Below are positions 51,239-61,648 of a stretch of DNA of 64,000 bases, piece after piece (position 1 is the stretch's first letter; every line of letters begins with the position of its first letter). This stretch comes from DASRDB01 sp035652815. GTDB lineage: Bacteria > Chloroflexota > Ktedonobacteria > Ktedonobacterales > Ktedonobacteraceae. The notes under the pieces are model-generated. The model did no database searches. It was not told the origin of the DNA and was given only the letters and a program-made list of their open reading frames with translations. Both the position numbers and the translations under genes were made by a program. Location: NCBI GenBank assembly GCA_035652815.1, contig DASRDB010000015.1, positions 62,001 through 126,000 on the forward strand, given 5' to 3'.

Positions 51239-53323
51239 ATGAATGATACCGATAGAGGCGGAATGACCATTAGCTCCCTGTTGATGATGGGACTTGTGTT
51301 TTCCCTTGCCATTCCAGAAATTGCCATTTTTGCGCTAGGAGTTTTGCGAGGACCCCTGGATCAGACAGCTTTCACCATCGCTCTGGTGGTTTGTGTGCTG
51401 GTTGTGCTGGTGGGAGTGCTGGCGGTCTATTACTTTGTGCGGCGTCGCATTCAGGAGCGTTTTCTTGCTCTGGTTGAGGTGTGCCGGAATTTTGCCGGTG
51501 GAGACCGGGCTGTTCGCGCAACGGTTGTGGGCGATGATGAGTTTTCCATGCTTTGCCAGTCTTTAAATTCGCTGCTGGATAACCAGAGTTTCTCCTCCGG
51601 TGGTACTCCCTCTGCCGCTACTGGTGATGCTGCCGCCCTGCAAGCTCAGATCGAAAAACTCCTGCAAGAGGTCAGCGCCGTTGGTGATGGTGACCTGCGC
51701 GTGCAGGCCGAGGTGACGCCTGACACGCTGGGCGTTCTGGCCGACTCTTTCAACTACATGATTGAAGAGCTTGCCAAAGTGGTGGGTCGCGTGCAGGCCA
51801 CAGCCGTTCAGGTTACAAATGCTACCCGCCGCGTGCTTGATCGTTCCGCCGAACTCGCTCAAGCTTCTGAAACACAGGTGAAGCAGATTCAACAGACCAC
51901 CCAGGCTGTAGAGGCGCTGGCTATCTTCATTCAAAATGTAGCCCGCAACGCCCAGTTGAGCGCCGAGGCTGCTCAGGACGCCCTGCGTCATGCCAGCACT
52001 GGTCAGGAGGGTGTGCGTCAAACGATTGATGGCATGATGCGCATTCGTGAAAACGTACAGGAGACCGCGAAAAAGATTAAGCGCCTGGGCGAGCGTTCGA
52101 ATGAAATCGGTGAAATCGTGCGTATCATTGAAGATATCGCCGATCAAACGAACCTGCTGGCCCTGAACGCCGCTATTCAGTCTGCGATGGCGGGTGAACA
52201 TGGACGTGGTTTCGCCGTAGTGGCCGATGAAATCCGACTCCTGGCGGAACGTTCAACCGAGTCTACGAAGCGTATCGAAACCCTGGTCAAGAGTATTCAG
52301 GGCGATACCTTTGAAGCGGTGGTCGCTATGGAAGATAGCACCCAGGAAGTGGTGAAAGGGTCGCAGTTGGCCGATGATGCAGGACGCGCTCTGAACTCCA
52401 TTTATTCTGCCGTAGAACGACAGGCGCAAATGATTGAAACTATTGCGCGCGCCGCTAACGAGCAGGTGCAGGTCTCTGAAAGCGTAGCGGTGGCGATGGG
52501 TGAGATTTCCGAGATTACGCGCCAGACTAACAACGGTATGCAGGAGTCCGCGATGAGCGTGAGCTATCTCGCTGAACTGGCGGATCAGCTCCGTACCTCG
52601 GTCTCGACCTTCCGCTTGCCGGAGCAGGCCAACGAAATGGTTGATGTCTTCCCGAGCATGCAGGGCGTGCCTGCCCTTCCTGGCGCTGATAACAACCAGT
52701 ACTACCAGCAGGATATGGGCGCAAATAATAATGATTGGAACTCTGGCTTCTCATCGGATTTTCTTTCTTTACCCCAACCGCAAGAAATGGCAAATTCCGG
52801 GCCGCAGTTCGCGTTTAGTAATCAACAGGATTTTGTTCCTCAGGCCAGCTTTTCAAACGGCGGTCAGTTTGGTGAGCAGCAATTTGGTACCCAACCTGGT
52901 GGCTTTGAGCAACATTTTAGCGGTCAGCAATTTGGTGCCCAGCCTGGTGGCTTTGAGCAACATTTTAGCGGTCAGCAATTTGGCAGCCAGCCCGGGTTTG
53001 ACCAGCACTTTAATGGTCAGCAATTTGGCAACCAACCGGCCAGTTTTGGTAATCCCGGTGGTCAATTTGACCAGTTTGCGTCCGATTTTGGCGGCTTTGA
53101 TAGCCAGCAAAGCTTCAATGGGCAGCAGCACTTTGAACCGATGCGCGATAGTGGCTTTAACAACCCGCCAGTTGTTCCTAATGGACGCATGCCGCAGCAA
53201 AACGCTGGTCCGCAGCCTGGAACGTCGGCTGGTGGAATTCGACCGCGTATCAGACCACAAAATCCACAATCGTTTAATCAAGATCAGGTGCCCTTTCCGA
53301 ACAACGGACATATGGGACAGTAG
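51239..53323 (+). CDS. methyl-accepting chemotaxis protein without sensor domain, low-complexity tail
   Basis: 694 residues. Two membrane helices (about residues 8-36 and 42-70) are joined by only a few residues, so there is no exterior ligand domain. Then come HAMP-like segments, a coiled coil, and the MCP hairpin (IIEDIADQTNLLALNAAIQS, AMAGEHGRGFAVVADEIRLL). Residues from about 487 are Gln/Gly/Phe-rich, with three copies of a 16-residue unit, QFGTQPGGFEQHFSGQ. No CheR-binding pentapeptide is seen at the end. GAGGAGG precedes ATG 51239. PixJ-like in operon position. Confidence 0.9.
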   Translation: MNDTDRGGMTISSLLMMGLVFSLAIPEIAIFALGVLRGPLDQTAFTIALVVCVLVVLVGVLAVYYFVRRRIQERFLALVEVCRNFAGGDRAVRATVVGDDEFSMLCQSLNSLLDNQSFSSGGTPSAATGDAAALQAQIEKLLQEVSAVGDGDLRVQAEVTPDTLGVLADSFNYMIEELAKVVGRVQATAVQVTNATRRVLDRSAELAQASETQVKQIQQTTQAVEALAIFIQNVARNAQLSAEAAQDALRHASTGQEGVRQTIDGMMRIRENVQETAKKIKRLGERSNEIGEIVRIIEDIADQTNLLALNAAIQSAMAGEHGRGFAVVADEIRLLAERSTESTKRIETLVKSIQGDTFEAVVAMEDSTQEVVKGSQLADDAGRALNSIYSAVERQAQMIETIARAANEQVQVSESVAVAMGEISEITRQTNNGMQESAMSVSYLAELADQLRTSVSTFRLPEQANEMVDVFPSMQGVPALPGADNNQYYQQDMGANNNDWNSGFSSDFLSLPQPQEMANSGPQFAFSNQQDFVPQASFSNGGQFGEQQFGTQPGGFEQHFSGQQFGAQPGGFEQHFSGQQFGSQPGFDQHFNGQQFGNQPASFGNPGGQFDQFASDFGGFDSQQSFNGQQHFEPMRDSGFNNPPVVPNGRMPQQNAGPQPGTSAGGIRPRIRPQNPQSFNQDQVPFPNNGHMGQ
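52880..53020 (+). repeat. tandem 48-bp repeats in the receptor tail
   Basis: Units at 52880-52927, 52928-52975 and 52976-53020 (48, 48 and 45 bp); the first two are nearly identical, the third more divergent. They encode 16-residue Gln/Gly/Phe-rich repeats. Length variation between strains is likely. Confidence 0.85.
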
Positions 53324-53486
53324 CAGTTCAGGTTTCCATCAAGTGAGGTGGCAGGCAATACTCTGGAACAGCACAAAAGGCAGGTACCTTTTCACGTTCC
53401 TTCCCGCGTAAGGAGAAAGTGTGGAAGGTACCTCGTGAGATGTGGAAGGGGTCTATCCTGCATTTCCTGATGGATAACTAGAATGA

Positions 53487-56400
53487 ATGGGTGTGCGAAG
53501 TATGTCAAATACATTTGATAAACTCTCAGTCCTCGACTCGTTTATCGAAGAAGTCAATAGTTATTTGCCCGAAATCGAGGCAAACCTCGACAAGTTGGCG
53601 GAGACTCCTGGAGACACGGAGGCGCTGGAAGAGACGTATCGTCGCACACATACGATTGGTGGCTCCGCCTCAATGATGGATTTTCCAGGCCTTGCACATG
53701 TGGCGCAGGGCATGGAAGATATCCTGGGTGATGTGCTTGACAACCTCGCCACCCTTGATCCACCTACTATTGGCCTCCTGCGCCGCTCACTTGCGCGTTT
53801 GCATCGCCTCGTAGATGGCATTCAGCAAGGCATTGATGAAGAGGCCGTCATTGCTGAAGATGATGCTGATTATGTCCAGTATCGCACGTTGATGGAGTCA
53901 GCTAATCGCGGTAATAGTCAGCCACTGGAGCCAGTAGCAAATACAACAACACCGCTTGCGCAGGATATTGCGCTGCCCTCGCTTGATGAGATGCTTGCGT
54001 CATTCCGCACGCCCTCGGCAGGCGAAGATACGGCATGGCCGGAAGAACCCATACCTGCCTCAAATGAGCAATATGAGAGTGAGCAGCCTACTGCGCCACA
54101 GCCACCAGTTCAAGTTAGCCCTGAAGCTGTTCAACCGAGCGCATTGGAGATTTTGGCAGCAACCGCGCGCAATGTCGCTTCCCCAGAGACTCCAGAAGAT
54201 GAGCCTGTAGAAGAGCAAAAGGCGACTTCTCCCGCTCCTCAGCCTGCCCAACACTCTATCACAGTGTATGAGGATGAGCAGGCAGCGTCCTTGCCTGTTC
54301 CGGCAACGCAGGTGGAAGGCGAGATATCCCTACCTCAGGCTTACGAGCAAGTGCAGCAAGATTCGCAGGTATTGGAAGAGCAGGCGGCCTCACTCAGACG
54401 TACACTTGCGCAGTTACGACAGGCGGCTTCGATCATAGCAGAGCAACGGGCTGAATTTAAGGGATTCCTCGACGGTTCCCGGGATGCTCTCGATCGCATG
54501 GAAGAGTGGGCCGGTAAAGCGATGGGGCTGAACCTGCGGAATAGTCCAGAACAGGTGCGACGCTTCCTGCCTCTTTCCGTGATGTGGGTGGTCAATAAAA
54601 AGCTCAAAAAGGTGCTGGAACTCCTTGCGCAGATGACTGAAGGTGTGGAGTCTACGGACGAGCAACTTCGGATCAATATTCAGCACTTGCATGCTTCCAT
54701 TGAAGCGTGCGGGCAAGCTTTTGAACAACTTCAGACGACAGGCCAGCTTTTTACGCATGATCCTGGCTGGACTCCCTGGGAAATGCAGGTTGAGCGCGAT
54801 GGAGATGCGTTGCGAGAACGAGTTACCTTTGAGCGGCGTGGTGATCCTGTAGCCTTGCGCGCCGAAATAGAAGCTGAGGTGCGCGAAGAACTGCGTCAGG
54901 AATATGAGAGCCGCTTTGATACTCTCGCGGCGCGCGCGGAGTTGGAGCAGCAAATTCGAAAAGAGGTACGCGAGGAATTCGAGGCCCGGCAACGCCTGCA
55001 AGAAAGTGTTATGGGCACTAACAGCCGCGAATCGCTGCAAGAGCTTGAGGCCCGCCTGCGTAGTGAGATCGAGATTGAAGTTCGACGCGAATTCCTCCAG
55101 CAGTTGACAGGTGAGGTCGATAATATTGATCGCACTCAGGCTACTTCTCTGGTTCAGGATGCCTTTATGACTCCGCCTGCACCTCCTTCAGGGATGCCGT
55201 TGTCAACTTCTTCGATTGCGCCAGTTGAACATCACGCTCCTCAGACTGTTTCGTCGTCGATGGCAACCGATTTTGGCGAGGAGGCTGCCGAAATATTCCG
55301 TCTGGAGGCCGAGGAGCATCTGCAAACTATCAGTATGAACGTAGCAGCGCTCGAGAAAGCGCCGATGGATCGCGAACCTATTCAGGGTATTCGGCGTGCT
55401 ACTCATACCCTCAAGGGTGCGGCTGGCATGATGGGCTTCCGGGCGATTGCTGATCTCTGCCATATTTCTGAAGACTTGCTGGACAGCATTATGGAGGGAT
55501 CGATCTCCATCTCTCCTTCCGTTCTCAGTATCATTCTCGATACTGCTGAGGCACTGGATTTGCTCATCAATGGTAAGGGCGCAGCTGGAGAAAGTGAAAG
55601 AGCCGTCCAATCTCTCCGCAAACGTTACACCGAGTTACTAGGTGAGCAATCGACACAGGCAAATGTTGTCGAAGAAGAGATTGAAGCTGAGATGGAGGAG
55701 CAGGAGTCCTCAGTACTGGAAGAGGTGGCTGTCACAAGCGTAATTGGCGGTGAACAGCAGGGTGCTGCCAGTGGTCTGGTTCAGCAGGCACGTAGCGATC
55801 TCAGCGTGCGTGTTCCTCTACAGAAGCTGGACGAACTGGTTAACCTCTTTGGCGAACTGCTTGTGAACCGGAGTATTCTGGAAGAACGTCTCCAGCGCTT
55901 GATGCGGCTTGTTGCTGATACCAGCGTCAGTAGTAATCGTTTGCGTGATGTTGGTACGAAGCTGGAAAGCCGGTTTGAAGCAGCAACCCTGCCGAGCGGG
56001 CGCTCAGTATCGGTTATGCCGGGTGAGGGCGACCAGAGCAGAAGTCATTCCGGTAATGGGAGGAATGCCCGCACTGAACCGGCTCACCTGGCTGAATTCG
56101 ACGAACTGGAACTCGACCGCTATACAGAATTCCATATGCTTGCTCGTGGTCTGAGCGAAGGTATCTCCGACATGACCACGCTAAGCAATGAGATGGAGGC
56201 GCTCATTCGTGACTGTGAGGGCATTTTCAACCGCGAAAATCGCCTGAACACCACTTTCCAGGATCGATTGATGAAGGCGCGCCTGGTACCCATTTCGACG
56301 ATGATTCCGCGCCTCTATCGTACAGCGCGCGCGGTGGCCCTCAAGCAGCACAAGGAATTTGAGTTCGTGGTGGAAGGCCAGGAGACCGAGGTTGATCGAA

Positions 56401-57803
56401 CCGTGATTGAAGAGATCGCCGGGCCATTGCTGCACCTGATTCGTAATGCTGTGAACCATGCGATTGAAATGCCGGAAGTTCGCATCCAACGTGGGAAGCT
56501 TTCTGCAGGCCAGATCAAGCTTTCTGCCGCGTATGAAGGCAACCAGGTCGTCATTACTGTGCGCGATGATGGCACCGGTATCGATCCCGAGGCGGTGCGC
56601 AAGGCGGCGATAGCTCGCAACCTCATTCGCCCGGATCAGCAATTGACGGATAGCGATATTATCGAATTGCTTTTCCGTCCTGGTTTCTCGACAGCGGAGA
56701 CGCTCAGCGAGGAAAGCGGGCGTGGTGTTGGTCTGGACGTGGTGCGTGATAGCGTTTCCCGCTTGCGAGGCACGCTTGAGGTGGAGACGACGCCAGGACA
56801 GGGAACCGCTTTCACCATGAAGTTCCCAACCAGCCTCGCGATTCAAAGTGCTATGATGGTGCAGGTAGGCGAGCAGCAATTTGCCATACCGACGGTTATG
56901 GTAGAGGCTATCGGTCGTCTGGATACCTTCAAACACACGAGCGTTGCCGGTCGTCCAGCTCTGCTTGTGCAGAATGAGACATATCCCATCACATCGCTTG
57001 GTCAGTTGTTGAACGTGCCAATGAATGCTCCAGAGGACAAAGCGCCTGTTCTGCTGGTACGCACGGACCGTCATCGTGTCGCCCTGGTGGTGGATGATAT
57101 TCGCGGTAAGATGGACGTGGTGATGAAGAATCTCGGCCCGCACCTGCGGCACGTGCATGGAATTGCCGGTGGCACTGTTCTTGGTAACGGTCGCGTTGTC
57201 CTGATCCTGGAACTCGTCGAATTGCTGTCAATGCAAGGCAATGTTTCCATGCCAATCAGCATTCTTGGCTCGACCACCGTATCTGCTCCCAGGGAAAGCA
57301 AGCCGGTTCCAGCTCAGCAGTCCGAACTCGCTCGTGCCAGCATCTCGGCTCCGGTTGCCCCGCCGGAACGTCGAAGCTCGGTTATGGCGACCTCTACTCC
57401 ACCGCGCCAGCCACAGGCAGCGCCACGCGGTAAGCATGTGCTGGTAGTGGATGATAGCCCAAGCGTGCGTCGTGTGGTGGGCAATATGCTCAAGCAAAAT
57501 GGCTGGGAAGTGCAGCTTGCCCGAGATGGCGTCGAAGCGTTAGAGATGATCTCGCGTGAAACGCCTGCCGCCGTTCTGCTTGATATTGAGATGCCGCGCA
57601 TGGATGGCTACGAACTGATGGCGACAGTGCGCGCTCAGGAGCAGTATCGGACGCTACCTCTGGTTGTTTTAACCTCGCGTGCAGCCGCCAAACACCAGCA
57701 GCGCGCCATGCAGATTGGCGCGAATGCCTACGTGGTCAAGCCCTATCAGGATGAGGAATTGCTCAACACCCTCAAGTCCCTTGTCTACGGAGCGACGGTG
57801 TAG
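53487..57803 (+). CDS. cheA: CheA-type hybrid histidine kinase with two HPt domains and a receiver
   Basis: 1438 residues. HPt-1 (about 8-105) has His55 in RRTHTIGGSASMMDF but lacks the usual Lys-Gly after it. A long acidic linker and two coiled-coil blocks (about 265-460 and 450-560, rich in Glu/Arg) follow. HPt-2 (about 595-700) has His639 in RRATHTLKGAAGMMGF. Then dimerisation, HATPase_c (LHLIRNAVNHAIEMPE, VRDDGTGIDP), CheW-like (about 1117-1260) and a C-terminal receiver (VLVVDDSPSVRRVV, LLDIEMPRMDGYEL). This matches PixL/HmpE/ChpA hybrids. ATG 53502 is an alternative start. Confidence 0.93.
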   Translation: MGVRSMSNTFDKLSVLDSFIEEVNSYLPEIEANLDKLAETPGDTEALEETYRRTHTIGGSASMMDFPGLAHVAQGMEDILGDVLDNLATLDPPTIGLLRRSLARLHRLVDGIQQGIDEEAVIAEDDADYVQYRTLMESANRGNSQPLEPVANTTTPLAQDIALPSLDEMLASFRTPSAGEDTAWPEEPIPASNEQYESEQPTAPQPPVQVSPEAVQPSALEILAATARNVASPETPEDEPVEEQKATSPAPQPAQHSITVYEDEQAASLPVPATQVEGEISLPQAYEQVQQDSQVLEEQAASLRRTLAQLRQAASIIAEQRAEFKGFLDGSRDALDRMEEWAGKAMGLNLRNSPEQVRRFLPLSVMWVVNKKLKKVLELLAQMTEGVESTDEQLRINIQHLHASIEACGQAFEQLQTTGQLFTHDPGWTPWEMQVERDGDALRERVTFERRGDPVALRAEIEAEVREELRQEYESRFDTLAARAELEQQIRKEVREEFEARQRLQESVMGTNSRESLQELEARLRSEIEIEVRREFLQQLTGEVDNIDRTQATSLVQDAFMTPPAPPSGMPLSTSSIAPVEHHAPQTVSSSMATDFGEEAAEIFRLEAEEHLQTISMNVAALEKAPMDREPIQGIRRATHTLKGAAGMMGFRAIADLCHISEDLLDSIMEGSISISPSVLSIILDTAEALDLLINGKGAAGESERAVQSLRKRYTELLGEQSTQANVVEEEIEAEMEEQESSVLEEVAVTSVIGGEQQGAASGLVQQARSDLSVRVPLQKLDELVNLFGELLVNRSILEERLQRLMRLVADTSVSSNRLRDVGTKLESRFEAATLPSGRSVSVMPGEGDQSRSHSGNGRNARTEPAHLAEFDELELDRYTEFHMLARGLSEGISDMTTLSNEMEALIRDCEGIFNRENRLNTTFQDRLMKARLVPISTMIPRLYRTARAVALKQHKEFEFVVEGQETEVDRTVIEEIAGPLLHLIRNAVNHAIEMPEVRIQRGKLSAGQIKLSAAYEGNQVVITVRDDGTGIDPEAVRKAAIARNLIRPDQQLTDSDIIELLFRPGFSTAETLSEESGRGVGLDVVRDSVSRLRGTLEVETTPGQGTAFTMKFPTSLAIQSAMMVQVGEQQFAIPTVMVEAIGRLDTFKHTSVAGRPALLVQNETYPITSLGQLLNVPMNAPEDKAPVLLVRTDRHRVALVVDDIRGKMDVVMKNLGPHLRHVHGIAGGTVLGNGRVVLILELVELLSMQGNVSMPISILGSTTVSAPRESKPVPAQQSELARASISAPVAPPERRSSVMATSTPPRQPQAAPRGKHVLVVDDSPSVRRVVGNMLKQNGWEVQLARDGVEALEMISRETPAAVLLDIEMPRMDGYELMATVRAQEQYRTLPLVVLTSRAAAKHQQRAMQIGANAYVVKPYQDEELLNTLKSLVYGATV

Positions 57804-57861
57804 AACCTACAGAAAGAAACTGGCTGCCTGTTATGAACATTTAAAAAAAGAGGCGATATCT

Positions 57862-57940
57862 CTGTAGGGACGTGATTCATCGCGTCCACCAGCCCAGAAT
57901 CGGCATGAGAAGCTGGACGCGATGAATCACGTCCCTGCAG
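57862..57940. repeat. 27-bp inverted repeat (GATTCATCGCGTC family)
   Basis: 57862-57888 and 57914-57940 are inverted repeats with one mismatch around a 25-base loop. The motif CGTGATTCATCGCGTC also occurs at the right end of the element at 886-1123. No T-run follows, so it is a dispersed repeat rather than a standard terminator of cheA. Confidence 0.75.
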
Positions 57941-58020
57941 AATACCGAATCGTTTTATGTATGTTCATAATGTGTGGCCAGCATACCCTTTCACCACATC
58001 GCTGGAAAAGGAATGCTGTT

Positions 58021-58230
58021 GTGGGAGTCGAACGCCCTGTAACACGCTGGTATATCAAACGGCAGCAAATTCTCAATGAGATCGAGGCCCTGCAAGCAAA
58101 GCTCGATAAGCAGGCACAGGAGCCAGCAGCGACGAGCGGCGAGGCAGCGGGAACTCTGCATGAGCAGTTGCAGGATGCTCACGAGCGTTTGCGCCAGCTT
58201 GGCCCCTGTCCCAAGCCAATGATGGGCTAA
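58021..58230 (+). CDS. 69-residue coiled-coil protein of unknown function
   Basis: GTG 58021 follows AAAAGGA at 8 bases. The product has one predicted helix pair (QQILNEIEALQAKLDKQAQE and LHEQLQDAHERLRQLG) and a short Pro-rich end. Not recognised. The frame is open upstream to 57922 but crosses the repeat. Its stop overlaps the leuB stop on the other strand by 2 bases. Confidence 0.55.
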   Translation: MGVERPVTRWYIKRQQILNEIEALQAKLDKQAQEPAATSGEAAGTLHEQLQDAHERLRQLGPCPKPMMG

Positions 58231-59324
58231 GCGCTCATAGCATCTGTAATCAGTTGGCCCATTTCTGCGGTGCCGACCATCTTTTTCCCAGCCTGGCGCA
58301 GGTCTTCTGTGCGGTAGCCTTCTTCAATTACGCGCTCCACTGCTGCTTCGATAGCTTCTGCTTCACGATGTAAGCTAAAGGAATAACGCAGCATCAGGGC
58401 GGCAGTCAAAATCGCGGCAATGGGATTGGCAATGCCTTTTCCTGCAATATCTGGCGCTGAGCCGTGTATCGGTTCATACAGGCCGAAGCTGCCATATGAG
58501 GTTTTGCGCGTTCCCAAACTTGCCGATGGCAACATACCCATCGAACCGGCCAGCATAGATGCCTCATCGGTCAGAATATCGCCGAACATGTTTTCTGTGA
58601 CGATCACATCGAAGCCCGTTGGCTTGCGCACCAACTGCATCGAGCAGGTATCGACCAGCAAATGCTCCAGCGTCACATCGCTATAATCGTTCGCCACGCG
58701 GTCAACAACCCGCCGCCATAAGCGCGAAGAACTCAGTACATTGGCCTTGTCAACGGATGTCACCTTTTTTCTTCGGCCTCTAGCCAGCTCGAATGCTGTG
58801 CGCGCTATTCGTTCAATCTCCTGCTCGGTATAGAAAAGTGTATCTACAGCCTCTAACCCGTTGGGGGTCTCGCGAATCTCGCTCGGCTTACCATAATACA
58901 GGCCACCCGTCAGTTCGCGCACCACCACCAGGTCTGTGCCTTCTAACACCTCCGGCTTAATTGTTGAGGCGTTCAGCAATGCGCGAAATGGTCTTACCGG
59001 GCGCAAATTCGCAAATAGCTCCAACTCTTTGCGCAGTCGGAATAGCGCCCGCTCAGGCTGCTTCTTAGCATTCGGCCCTTCGAAGCGCGCCACTCCGCCG
59101 ACCGCGCCAAATAATACTGCGTCACTGCGCTGGCAAAGCTCCATCGTCGCATCAGAAATAGCATCACCCTCCGCGTCAATTGCGGCAACCCCTACCAGCG
59201 CTTTGTGCATCTCAAACGTATGCCCGAATAGCTGTCCAACACGCTGTAACACGCGAGTGGCCTGCTCGATTACTTCGGGACCGATGCCATCTCCTGGTAA
59301 GACTGCAATAGAAAATGTATCCAC
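58227..59324 (-). CDS. leuB: 3-isopropylmalate dehydrogenase
   Basis: Oxidatively decarboxylates 3-isopropylmalate in leucine synthesis. 365 residues: IAVLPGDGIGPEVIEQA, LFGAVGG, FANLRPVRPF, VVRELTGGLYYGKP, VDKANVLSSSRLWR and LVDTCSMQLV, then ENMFGDILTDEASMLAGSMG and EPIHGSAPDIAGKGIANP. The start is GTG 59324, with GAGGAG five bases upstream; the longer open frame adds a tail with no support. No other leu genes are in the window, so it is a single-gene unit here. Confidence 0.95.
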   Translation of the reverse strand: MDTFSIAVLPGDGIGPEVIEQATRVLQRVGQLFGHTFEMHKALVGVAAIDAEGDAISDATMELCQRSDAVLFGAVGGVARFEGPNAKKQPERALFRLRKELELFANLRPVRPFRALLNASTIKPEVLEGTDLVVVRELTGGLYYGKPSEIRETPNGLEAVDTLFYTEQEIERIARTAFELARGRRKKVTSVDKANVLSSSRLWRRVVDRVANDYSDVTLEHLLVDTCSMQLVRKPTGFDVIVTENMFGDILTDEASMLAGSMGMLPSASLGTRKTSYGSFGLYEPIHGSAPDIAGKGIANPIAAILTAALMLRYSFSLHREAEAIEAAVERVIEEGYRTEDLRQAGKKMVGTAEMGQLITDAMSA

Positions 59325-59460
59325 GATTGCTCCTCGTTTTTTTACAAAAATAACTGTCAAAATTATATCCAACCCCAATCAACTCCGTCAAAACCGCTAG
59401 CCACTTTTACGAGGAGCGTGACATATGACATGGATGCTTTTGCAGGAAACAAGTGAAAGA

Positions 59461-59515
59461 GAAAGTGAGTCCTTCTCACAAAATGCCTGTTACCTTGTGA
59501 GAAGGACTCACTTTC
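59461..59515 (-). terminator. 21-bp perfect hairpin after the desaturase gene
   Basis: 59461-59481 pairs perfectly with 59495-59515 around a 13-base loop (arm GAAAGTGAGTCCTTCTCACA). On the minus strand a pyrimidine-rich TTTCTCTTTC follows. It separates the desaturase from leuB. Confidence 0.6.
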
Positions 59516-59529
59516 CATGCATATCGAGC

Positions 59530-60432
<903 letters not shown>

Positions 60433-60848
60433 GTAACCTCCATGTACATGTTCCACCGCAGATGGGGAACACTTGTTGGAGTAATAATTCAGCCCTTTTG
60501 TTTCACGACATTTGCTGAAAATAGGTGTGGTGGTGGATTTCAAAAAGGCCGGGAAGCTTTTAATATATTTTGCATTATCATCAAAAATAATGTATACTCA
60601 GTGCAGGAAAATGAAAAGGAATTGTAGTGCCAGAAACTTTTGTCAGAACTGCTAGCAGAGAAGCAAGTAAGGCTGTATGTAGGGAACTTCCCCGTCGAGG
60701 AAGAACAACAGTCTGAAAAGTAGCGCCCCCTCTAGTAGCATCCCCTGCTTATTCCTGAAATGTGTTTCACCCTGTTGTGATACTCCTCCCACATTCCTCT
60801 CATTTGAGGAAAGCGTATGGCGAGGATCGAATAGAAAGGAAAAGTCCC
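60433..60848. other. intergenic region upstream of the desaturase
   Basis: About 415 bases between divergent genes. It contains an AT-rich stretch (60560-60600) that probably holds the desaturase promoter, though no pair of boxes with normal spacing was found. No gene, strong dyad or repeat is seen. Confidence 0.35.
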
Positions 60849-60977
60849 ATGCCATCGCTTATTCTCCTGATCCTCGTTTTGTTGATCTTTGTGTGCGCTT
60901 TCGGGTATATGATTTATAGCGACTCAAAAAGACGCGCCAGAGAAAAGAGGCGCAACCAATACCATGACCGCGTCTAG
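60849..60977 (+). CDS. 42-residue single-pass membrane protein
   Basis: ATG 60849 follows AAAGGA at 8 bases. A hydrophobic helix (LILLILVLLIFVCAFGYMIY, residues 4-23) is followed by a strongly basic tail (SKRRAREKRRN). Not recognised. Typical of small inner-membrane proteins. Confidence 0.55.
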   Translation: MPSLILLILVLLIFVCAFGYMIYSDSKRRAREKRRNQYHDRV

Positions 60978-61050
60978 CGCCGGGCGAGGTGTTCTAGTAT
61001 CGTTCCTTCATTACGTTGCACCTGTGGCATACAGGCAGAAGAGGTGAGAT

Positions 61051-61410
61051 ATGCGACGGATACCAACAGGAGTTGTGGTTTGGAGCCTGAAACGGTACAC
61101 GAAAGATCAGAACTTATGGGATCGCACCTGTTTTAGATGCAAGCAGAAGACCCCCGTTTTTGCATATGAACATCTTGATGATGCACAACGGCCCGTTTTT
61201 AGCTATCTTTGCGAGGAATGCGCGCAGAAGAAGTTGGCGGAATGGCTTCAGTGCGCCGATAGTCCCGATTATGTCCATCTTGGATATCAAACGGACTTTG
61301 ATACCGCGACCGTTTTCTACGAACAAAAAAACGAGGGTGAGACTTTGCTGCTGACGCGCTGGAGCGTGGAGCAGCGGCGACGAAGGCTACAAATCAGCGA
61401 AGAAGCATAA
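61051..61410 (+). CDS. 119-residue protein with a CxxC...CxxC zinc-ribbon-like pair
   Basis: Two cysteine pairs, CFRC (residues 27-30) and CEEC (residues 54-57), fit a small zinc ribbon. The rest is mixed alpha/beta with a basic C-terminal helix (EQRRRRLQI). I do not recognise the family. GAGGTGAG precedes the ATG. It lies 73 bases after the small membrane protein gene. Confidence 0.6.
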   Translation: MRRIPTGVVVWSLKRYTKDQNLWDRTCFRCKQKTPVFAYEHLDDAQRPVFSYLCEECAQKKLAEWLQCADSPDYVHLGYQTDFDTATVFYEQKNEGETLLLTRWSVEQRRRRLQISEEA

Positions 61411-61471
61411 AAAACCTTGCCACAACCACCGCAAATGACACAATGGCTGATAGCTCTTTCCTCTAAACCTA

Positions 61472-61490
61472 TACTAAAGCCGCTTTAGTA
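61472..61490. promoter_or_regulatory. operator-like palindrome upstream of nuoB
   Basis: TACTAAAGC (61472-61480) and its perfect complement (61482-61490) flank one central base. It lies 46 bases upstream of the nuoB -10 box, an activator-like position. Confidence 0.4.
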
Positions 61491-61532
61491 GCCGCAGACC
61501 GCGCTTCGTCTATGGCACGCCCTCGCTCAACG

Positions 61533-61541
61533 TGCTATAAT
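61533..61541 (+). promoter_or_regulatory. extended -10 promoter of the nuo-like cluster
   Basis: TGCTATAAT: TG, one base, then a perfect TATAAT at 61536-61541, about 108 bases before the nuoB start. The -35 region is poor, as for the extended -10 promoter at 354-362. Confidence 0.55.
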
Positions 61542-61648
61542 TAGGTAGGGTCAGGAGATGCGTGAACTAATCTCCTTTTCCCAATATTCCATTCTACACA
61601 TTTACCGAGCAAGAGGTGCTGCTAAACCTGTTGCATGGAGTTTAGATT

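Noticed and set aside
52880..53020. CRISPR array
   Set aside because: The repeats are contiguous, in frame and encode a protein tail; there are no spacers.
56181..57158. 325-codon minus-strand frame opposite cheA
   Set aside because: Shadow of the CheA catalytic and CheW-like region; rich in His and Arg with no family features.
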